Shown: one piece after another, positions 57,262-64,000 of the stretch
Layout: every line of letters starts with the position of its first letter
Position numbering within the stretch: position 1 is the stretch's first letter
Assembly: GCA_021018995.1 (NCBI GenBank)
Contig: CM037587.1
Coordinates: 11,228,866-11,292,865, forward strand
Direction: 5' to 3'
DNA from: Chloranthus sessilifolius
Lineage: Eukaryota > Streptophyta > Magnoliopsida > Chloranthales > Chloranthaceae
Length of the DNA: 64,000 nt
Translations under genes and position numbers: made by a program
The notes under the pieces: model-generated
Seen by the model: only the letters and a program-made list of their open reading frames with translations
Databases searched by the model: none
What the model was told of the DNA's origin: nothing

Positions 57262-58257
57262 TATAGTAACAAATTTTAGCGAAATTTGGCGAAATGGGGT
57301 CTAGCGAAATTTTCGCCGAAATTTCGGTAATTTTCGTCGAATTTCAGTAAATTTTCGATAATTTCGGTAAATTTCAGTAATTGCATCCCACTCTCCACAC
57401 TGCATACAACCCAAAAAACGTAATTTGCAACCATAGCTTAAGAGTTAAAACTTAAAGTACTAAAGGGTCCAAATTAAAAAACCCCTCTTCTCTTGTTTCT
57501 ACGAGAGAGTTCTCTTCAGATTTGAGAGACCCTAAACCCATCGAGCCCCACCTCGTGTCGTCGTCCTATCCAATGATCCGGCGGACACACAGGTAGAAAT
57601 GATCCGGCGAACCCTACCTCTCACCGCCGACCACCGTCCCTATTCATCTTTTTTCTTCTTCTTCTTCTTCTCAAGGTTTTATTTCTATTTTTATTTAGAA
57701 ATCCTCAACAAGGACGAAGCTGCGACGTCCGACAAACCTCCAAAGCTCCGAACCCACAGTCCCACAGGGCCACACGAGTGTGTTAACATTTTATTTTTTA
57801 TTTTTTTTTACTTCCTTTTTTTTTTCCAATTTTTCAATGAAGCTATTTTTTTTTTTATCAAGTGGGACATTTTTACCAACTGAGGCTTTATTTCCAACCA
57901 CAACAACCCATCATTTTTTATTATTATTTATAATTAACCAACCCCATCATTAACTTGAATATAAATGGATTGCTTGTAATCTACTGTTATGTTTTACATG
58001 TGTAGAACGCCTAGGGTAGAAGACAAGATTTGGGATTAAGGTTGGAATATATTTTCACATACCCGTTATATATTTAAAAATATTTTTTTAATTTTAAATA
58101 TGTTAGTATATATTTTAGTCATTTTTTAAAAATATTAAAGATTTTTTTTATATACTTTTAATCCCCGAAATTTTTTCGAAAGTTATCGAAATTAATCCGA
58201 AATGTACCGAAAGGATCCCCCCACAGAAAAATTGCCGAAAATGAAATTTGTCACTAT
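57262..58257. mobile_element. Terminal-inverted-repeat element with gene-like insert
   Basis: Ends TATAGTAACAAATTT (57262) and AAATTTGTCACTAT (58257) are inverse; both arms are rich in GAAATTTCG/CGAAATTT words. Flanks TATTGTAGA (57253-57261) and GGTTGTAGA (58258-58266) agree at 7 of 9 bases, as for a Mutator-type 9-bp duplication. The middle (57480-57880) is unlike the arms: CT-rich leader, AGAGACCCTAAACCCATCG, and an ATG at 57599 reading MIRRTLPLTADHRPY. This looks like the 5' part of a captured plant gene, but the gene is not identified. Confidence 0.5.
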
Positions 58258-58501
58258 GGTTGTAGAAAATCTCCCGATATTTTTCGAATTTTAACCTTGT
58301 CAAATTACCTTCTCGACTTAGTGATTGTTTAACAAAAAAAATTCAATTTTTTGCTTTTGTGAGTTTTAACCTTGCCAAATTATTGTCGAACCCCAACTTG
58401 GTGGCTGTTGTAGAAAATCTCCTCATAAATTTTCAATTTTAAATTTGCCAAATTATTGTCGAACTTCGACTCAGTGATGAAGATAGAGACACAATGGTGA
58501 A

Positions 58502-58504
<3 letters not shown>

Positions 58505-58552
<48 letters not shown>
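58505..58552. repeat. (GA)n microsatellite
   Basis: An uninterrupted GA run of about 48 bp. Open frames through it (Ser-Leu runs) are not genes. Confidence 0.95.
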
Positions 58553-58553
<1 letters not shown>

Positions 58554-58719
58554 GTTCCACTTAACGTGCAACAACAAGTAGTGGTGCAAGGACAAAATTT
58601 GCTTAGCTGGAGGCAACAACCTATAATGCGGATGCAAGTATTGGCTCCCTTTTTTGGTTGATTTTTTTTTTGTGTGCTTAAGTCAAATGTGAGTGGAAGC
58701 AATGATGCTCTATTAGTAA

Positions 58720-59127
58720 TTGTACCTCTGTTTGCGACCATGTCTCAGACCCCTTGAAAATCATTGATTCCTTCTATTCAGGTGATGGATATTGTTTTTC
58801 ACCCCGATCTTTCACACAATAGATCTTGAGATCATGACGCACCTATCGGACAATCAATTTATTTTCCATGTATCAAAAATCTCCAAAAAATGTCCCAAAA
58901 AGCACGTTTGAGCGTTATGTGTGCCATATCATTCAAGAGCCATTTGTGGGGATATGTGATACATGGAACCAAAATCTAACCGTCTAATAGGTATACCATG
59001 ACATCAAGATCTATTTTGTAGAAGATCGTGGTGAAACACAACCTCCGTCATATAACGTAATCAATGATTTTTGAAGGGTTTGAGACATGGGCACTTTCAG
59101 AGAACACATGGTCGCGAATAGAGGTAC
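58720..59127. mobile_element. MITE with long inverted arms
   Basis: GTACCTCTGTTTGCGACCAT at 58722 returns inverted as ATGGTCGCGAATAGAGGTAC at 59108-59127. Further in, AAAATCATTGATT and CAATCAATGATTTTTGAAGG also pair. Flanks TATTAGTAA and TCTTAGTAT agree at 7 of 9. The centre includes CTTGAGATCATG and a partly palindromic GATCTT/AAGATC part shared with the MITEs at 59430 and 63046. Confidence 0.7.
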
Positions 59128-59429
59128 TCTTAGTATGGGGAGAGTCTAATTGCATACAATTTTTGTGATGTTGCATATACAGTTTAAAAAGAATTTGTCA
59201 ACAATCGTCCAGCTGCTATGAGCGGACATCAAAGTACACTTCCAATGCAAGGAAGTCCGTGCAAGTCATGCAGGTACAAAGACGTATGAAAAACGTATGA
59301 AAGTTCGTGCAAGTCATTTTGTACGTGTGGCCTGTGATGTCCACTCACAATGGGCAGACACCCATGATTGACTAACTCATTTAAAAATCAGCAGCTCTAA
59401 TGCACTTATTGAATTACTAAAGGCACCTA

Positions 59430-59945
59430 CCGCCCAAAATCATTAACTTCTTCAAATCGGATGATAGAGATCATATTTTGCCTCAATCACCCGCACGATC
59501 AATCTTGATATCATGTGCGCATCATCAACCAGTCAATTTTTATTTTCACATAGCACAAATCCTAAAAAGTAACCTGGAAATTACGTTTGACCGAGTCCCA
59601 CGCTATTCTCTCATATCGTTTTGGGATGTGAGTCACGTGAAATTGAAAGTTGTTCAATCGGACAGTGTTATATGGGGGACTGATTTTATACAGACAAAGT
59701 GTAAGTGCCTAATATTGCACAATGCAATTTGCTGCAAGTACGATGAGGCTCAATTAATGCAACAGGTCAGTGCAGCAAGTCACGTCGCGCCATGTCAGCT
59801 GCTTGGACTTTGTACTCAAGGAATCTCTCGTCCATTTATAATAGATGTTATCTCAAGATCCATACTTTGAAAGATTGGGACAAAAAAATCAATCCCTATC
59901 GTCCGATTCAATTAGTCAATTGTTGGTGCTCAATGGTAGGTGCCC
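59430..59945. mobile_element. MITE of the GGCACCTAC family, with internal extra sequence
   Basis: Left arm GGCACCTACCGCCCAAAATC (59432) pairs with the right arm ...CTCAATGGTAGGTGCCC (59929-59945). Inner words GATGATAGAGATCATATTTT and CAATCCCTATCGTCCGATTC also pair. The middle 200 bp are not palindromic. Target duplication not resolved. Confidence 0.55.
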
Positions 59946-60574
59946 ACAGAAATTCGGTAGGCACGAATAGAGCTACCGTAGTCCAACTAAAGTAAAATAG
60001 AGTATAACTTGACGCACATCAGTTTCAGCTAGGGTTTTTGATTGGGCTATAGAGGCTGCTTCCAGGCACCCCTAAATTTTTAATAAGACAAAAATTTATA
60101 TTTTTCGATTGAAGCTTAGTTCTGATTTCTCTTCGGAAATCGAGTGGGAGGTATTTTTTCATTCCCAGTAGTCTGTCCTCCTTCTTCTTTCGATTGAAGT
60201 GATACTTGGAATGTGTTTTGAATGGGTTTGGGGATTTTTGTTGCTTTCAAACGGTTTGGCATGCTTTTTTTATTAGGGATTTGGACTCCGGAATTCAAAT
60301 TCTCTTACCATATAAACTTTCCATGTTTTATTATGTTCTTACTAATTTATTGGCAAAACTGGAGTTTTGATACTTCTTTTATAATTGTTTTTGCTACCAA
60401 AAGTGGAATCATTGGGTAGCAGATGGATGTAAAATGCGCGAGACATTGGAATTGAATTAGTTTGTTAAAATTAGTAACAAACTGAAACATTTATATAGTT
60501 TTTAAATTATTTATTGATTTATTTATATTGGAATTTCTTTGCATTTTCAGTTGGGCTTTGAAAAACCCATTAAC
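59946..60574. other. Gene-free stretch upstream of the inverted repeat
   Basis: No recognised exon. It holds GCTAGGGTTTTTGATTGGGC at 60032 and a T-rich region. It could contain 5' non-coding parts of the TRM5 gene, but no splice donor can be tied to it. Confidence 0.35.
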
Positions 60575-60764
60575 CTGAAAATGAGCTTCCCAAATGTCAA
60601 ATGAAAGTTAATAAAATCCCACAACCCAAAAAAAGTACGAAATTTAAGGTTCGATTTGGCCTGCATGTAAATGGGTTTCCCAAATCGAACCTTAAATTTC
60701 GTACTTTTTTTGGGTTGTGGGATTTTATTAACTTTCATTTGACATTTGGGAAGCTCATTTTCAG
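60575..60764. repeat. Perfect 85-bp inverted repeat with 20-bp loop
   Basis: 60575-60659 (starts CTGAAAATGAGCTTCCCAAA, ends GGTTCGATTTGG) and 60680-60764 are exact reverse complements, separated by CCTGCATGTAAATGGGTTTC. Diverged partial copies (GAGATTTTATTAACTTTT, TTTGGGATTTGTGAAATCCC) occur at 60887-60930. RNA from either strand would fold into an 85-bp perfect hairpin. It lies about 350 bp before the first TRM5 exon. Confidence 0.95.
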
Positions 60765-60783
60765 AAATTTAGGAACAAACGGA

Positions 60784-60788
<5 letters not shown>

Positions 60789-60859
<71 letters not shown>
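60789..60859. repeat. (TA)n microsatellite
   Basis: A TA run of about 70 bp followed by a short CA run (60865-60875), just after the perfect inverted repeat. Confidence 0.95.
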
Positions 60860-60862
<3 letters not shown>

Positions 60863-61115
60863 CACACACACACATATACGGGTTTTTGAGATTTTATTAA
60901 CTTTTTTATTTGGGATTTGTGAAATCCCATTAAATTCAATTCCATTTTTTGAAAATTTATTTCTTTTAAGGAACATTTGGTTGGTCTATCAACACATATG
61001 ATAGCGTTCTTTCTACATTTCATTTTTTCCATAATGTGTATTTTTCCTTCGTCATAGCTTGGTGTTTCTTTGTGCTGATAGGATTATATTTGGAACTGAA
61101 CTCGGAAAACATGCA

Positions 61116-61210
61116 ATGTTGGACGAGAGTAAGTTTGAGTTGAAACTTCAATTATGGGCTCTTCGAATACCTTGCCAACTTTGCAAGCTTGCCAGCCGCA
61201 TACTCAATGG
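61116..61210 (+). CDS. TRM5: TRM5-type tRNA (guanine37-N1)-methyltransferase, first recognised exon
   Basis: The ATG at 61116 opens [20 protein letters not shown] and goes on [12 protein letters not shown], to a donor AATGG|GTACGT at 61211. This matches the conserved start of plant TRM5-like proteins (LDESKFDVKLxLWALRIPRELCK). The enzyme puts a methyl group from S-adenosylmethionine on N1 of G37, next to the anticodon, which keeps the reading frame in translation. No stops. The phase (two bases left over) fits the exon at 62751. The reading frame is open back to an AG at 61080, so an upstream exon with a targeting peptide is possible. It is the only clean conserved gene in the window. Confidence 0.82.
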
Positions 61211-62750
61211 GTACGTTATCACACTTTATTTTTTGTAATTAGATTTCAAATTTAGTTTATTGACTTAAATGTCCATTGATATATAGCGTCCATCACCATC
61301 CAAATGGATTGATAAGATGGGATACATCTCTTGTTAATTACTTTTCAGCTGACTGATCTCACCTCTCATCTCTATCTGTTCATGAGTTGGATGGTGATGG
61401 AGGTTCAAAAACTGATGATTATTTATAAGATTGATTTTACAAATGTATAATTTGGGCCATTATGTGTATGAATATGGAATGCTGTTGACCTTTTTATTGA
61501 ACTAGTAAAAATGAACGCACATTGCATATGCACATTATTAAAAATAATAATTTAATCAATTGTAGTGCTCTCAATGAGTTTAGGTCAATTTGGAACCCAA
61601 CGTGGTTTGACCCAATGTTTTATATATAATCTAAAAGGAATTTGGGGGGCGGGGTTGGGTTGAATCGGGTAGGGTCGATTTTTCAGGTTGGGCCAGACAT
61701 ACCTTGACCCGCTGTGTCGGATGCGACATATACCATTAACCCATCAGGCAACAACAGTTTTTGCCGAACCCAACTGGTTCTATAGAAAATTAATTTGTCG
61801 CATAATCTAGTAGTAAAATTAATTTATAGTAAAAATGAACTCTCTTTTATAGTATATCGAATATGAGTGTGGTCTGATGCTTAGATGTCAGTATCTGTGG
61901 TGTGAAAGATGGAGTCCTTCCATATCGAAACTCACGTTCAACTCAAAATGCTATAAACAAGTCTATCAAAAACATGCTACTTGAAAAGAGTTAGCATTAG
62001 GGACCTAACCCATGCATCATCGGTGGTGCATTGGTTAATATGCTTCTGTTAATACGGCTGTCCACGGGATGGATAGGGTCGGGCTTTTGATAGGGTTGTT
62101 TATTTTCGACCCTTGAGATGGCCTGACTTCCTACCCGGGCCGGGAGGGAGAGCTGGTGATTGGCTTGTAGGGTAAATTAAGGGAGTGTAATATAAGTAAC
62201 ATGTATACAGAACAGATGTAGAGATGGCGTTTCACGTCAATCTTTGAAACAAAGATCTTTACATCATGGCCTTCAAATCAGACCGCTTAGATGGTAATCC
62301 ATGTGGCACAGGTCCCAAAATTACCAAGTCTTTCTTTTTAACCTATATGCAACAGTTCAAATCTTGTGTGCCAGTTGTAGCTCCCGCAAATAAATCATAT
62401 GATTATTTTGCTTATGGAGGCCTGAAGTAGTTGAATAATAGTAACAAAGTCTATCATGCTATGTCAATTGTACAATAATAATTAGCCTATTATTCTTTGT
62501 CGTAGTTTTATGTTGATGTTGTGGTACATAGATCTGTTATAGCTAGAGTTGGTCTTTCTTTTGATATCTTAGGAAATTTTAGAGACCATATATTTTTTCT
62601 TCTTGTTAATCTTCTTATGCTTTTTGCTGTTTCTACTCATGAGCATTTATAGCTGTATTGTATCCCTTCCTTTATAATTTTGTAATAAAATTGTTTGATA
62701 AAAAAAAAAAAAATTTATTATGTGGATTACTTAGCTTGTTCTTGGTGCAG
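61211..62750 (+). other. Intron of the TRM5-type gene
   Basis: From GTACGT to CTTGGTGCAG. It contains repeat-derived sequence: 62245-62312 is the inverse of 63868-63936 (TCCATCATGGYCTTCAAATC, GCTTAGATGG), and a poly-A run lies at 62700. A GC-richer patch with GGTTGGGTTGAATCGGGTAG lies at 61650. No internal exon is seen. Confidence 0.7.
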
Positions 62751-62848
62751 ATATTTGCTAGAGAAGCCCCGTATCAAACCCATCACCGAAGATCCATCAT
62801 GTGAAAGAAGCCGCTATATGATACTATCGGAAAAGATCCAAAACCCTG
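62751..62848 (+). CDS. TRM5: TRM5-type tRNA (guanine37-N1)-methyltransferase, second recognised exon
   Basis: Acceptor TTGGTGCAG, then [20 protein letters not shown] and [12 protein letters not shown], with donor CCCTG|GTAAAA at 62849. In plant TRM5-like proteins this block follows the first exon directly (LP[24 protein letters not shown]). The frame is kept across the intron, and the following exon would start in phase 1. The Rossmann methyltransferase domain with the SAM site is not in the window and must lie beyond 64000 or in unrecognised downstream exons. Confidence 0.82.
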
Positions 62849-64000
62849 GTAAAATGACGAATGCTTCATATAAAGCTTAAATGTTTTAAAAGGTTCCCAT
62901 TTGGCAATTTTACACTAAAGAAAAAAAGTCTGGCCCTTTCTTCCTCTTGTTATTTTGACATCCAATTTTGTATATTGAGATGGCTCTGAAATATGCCCAT
63001 CTTTTGTTTATGCAACATAGGATTTATAATTTGCATTTTATAGATGGGTACCGTTAGTTGCACCTACCGAATCTTTGATTGCACCTACGCCAAAAAACCA
63101 TTGATTGCTTTGAATCAGAAGATGGAGATTTTTTTTCGCCCCAATCTTCCACATGTTAGATCTTGATATCTTGGGCGTACCATCAGACGGTCACTTTTTT
63201 GGGGATTTGTGTCATGTAGAATAAAAAACTGACCGTCTGATGGTACACCCCATGATCTCAAGATCCATTATGTGGAAGATTGTGGCGGAAAACAATCTTT
63301 ATCGTCTGATTCAAAGCAGCCAAAGATTTTTGGCGTAGGTGCCCTCAAAGATTGGTGGGTGCAATTGAAGGTACCCTTTATATATATTTGAGAAAAATCC
63401 GAAGTTTTTATATATTTGCTACTTCATGTGCATTCATGCACAGTTTGTACTCCATATGAAGCTTGTACAAATTATTAGTGGTTGTGGATTCAAAAAATGA
63501 TTAAAATAAGCAATGATTGTCTCTCCTTAGAGGGATCATTGGTTATCAATGCAATTTGCCTTTTAACCACGTAACAACATCAAACACTCATGAACACGGA
63601 TTTCAAGGGCATTGGAGAGGTTCGGTTGCTAAAAGGGGCTTCAAACGCAATGATACCCATGGTGCCCTATTATTTCAGTAAAGAAGGGCTGCCTTGAAGT
63701 TTTTAGGGTCTCTCCCAATTCTATTAACACTTGATACATATTTCCATTTCTTATAGAAAACATTTGTATATTATGTATTATTTGACCACGGGAGCTAAAA
63801 CTTGCATGCTAGATTTGTACCGTGGCACATGGTTAAATGGAAAGACAGTGTATTGTTTGGGATCTGCACCACGTGGCACACCATCTAAGCCGTCAGATTT
63901 GAAGACCATGATGGAAAGATCTTTGAGGCTAAAGATTGCAATCAAACATGATCTCTATCATCCGATTTAATAGTCAAAGGTCATCATCTGATTCAGTGGT
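62849..64000. other. Downstream TRM5 intron with repeats
   Basis: Apart from the MITE at 63046-63376 and the repeat arm at 63868-63936, AT-rich sequence with no recognised exon. The short frame at 63731-63970 includes the repeat arm and is not coding. Confidence 0.5.
63046..63376. mobile_element. Mutator-like MITE (331 bp) with near-complete hairpin
   Basis: Ends GGGTACC and GGTACCC. Almost the whole element is palindromic: ACCTACGCCAAAAAACCATT with TTTTTGGCGTAGGTGCCC, CCAATCTTCCACATGTTAGA with CCATTATGTGGAAGATTG, and CATCAGACGGTCA with TGACCGTCTGATG. Flanks TTTATAGAT (63037-63045) and TTTATATAT (63377-63385) agree at 8 of 9. It sits inside the putative TRM5 intron. Confidence 0.85.

Noticed and set aside
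58439-58741. Frames with Ser-Leu runs across the GA microsatellite
   Set aside because: Open only because of the dinucleotide repeat.
60761-61032. Tyr/Ile-run frames across the TA microsatellite
   Set aside because: Low-complexity reading of (TA)n, with no domain.
1-64000. tRNA or rRNA genes
   Set aside because: Apart from primer-site words matching tRNA 3' ends, no cloverleaf or rRNA-like sequence was seen. An tRNAscan-SE/Infernal run would settle this.

Overview
This is nuclear DNA of a flowering plant, from a repeat-rich region. The evidence is Ty3/gypsy elements of the Athila and Tat types, a FAR1-family (MULE) transposase, DUF1985 and plant-mobile-domain genes, many MITEs, and spliced exons with GT..AG borders. 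The species cannot be read from the sequence.

Layout. (1) Bases 1-40,677 are a four-level nest. The outermost layer is the right part of a large Mutator-like element (copy 1), whose FAR1-type transposase pseudogene lies at about 835-3136 on the minus strand. An Athila-like LTR element (4459-40473) was inserted in it at a CCTT/ACCTT site. A Tat-lineage element (7638-34436; perfect 5-bp target duplication TACGT) sits inside the Athila element. A solo LTR (18468-20952; target duplication GCGTG) splits the Tat integrase gene. (2) 40,687-53,705 is a second, uninterrupted copy of the Mutator-like family. It shows the empty site for the Athila insertion and carries cargo: a DUF1985 gene with an acidic tail, a small helical protein gene, two paralogous proline-rich gene units, and a second FAR1-type transposase pseudogene. 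(3) 53,706-61,000 holds microsatellites, several MITEs with target duplications, and a perfect 85-bp inverted repeat. (4) 61,116-62,848 holds the first two recognised coding exons of the only conserved host gene seen, a TRM5-type tRNA(m1G37) methyltransferase, which runs off the right edge.

The Tat element shows gag, aspartic protease, a G-patch-like segment, RT, two RNase H domains and integrase, all with stops or frameshifts. Between integrase and the 3' LTR it carries an antisense gene of about 10 exons encoding a plant mobile domain followed by coiled-coil exons and an Arg/Ser-rich tail. The TATA box of this gene, the TATA box of a possible second antisense unit, and the LTR's own TATA box are each preceded by the same kind of array of AAGCGC/GCGCGTAAT words. 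I consider this three-promoter organisation, the 21-bp-phased palindrome array in the solo LTR, and the SUMO-interaction-like motifs in the cargo genes of the Mutator-like element the most interesting observations.

Almost every transposon gene here is a pseudogene, with stops and frameshifts that often look like C-to-T decay. The TRM5 exons are clean.
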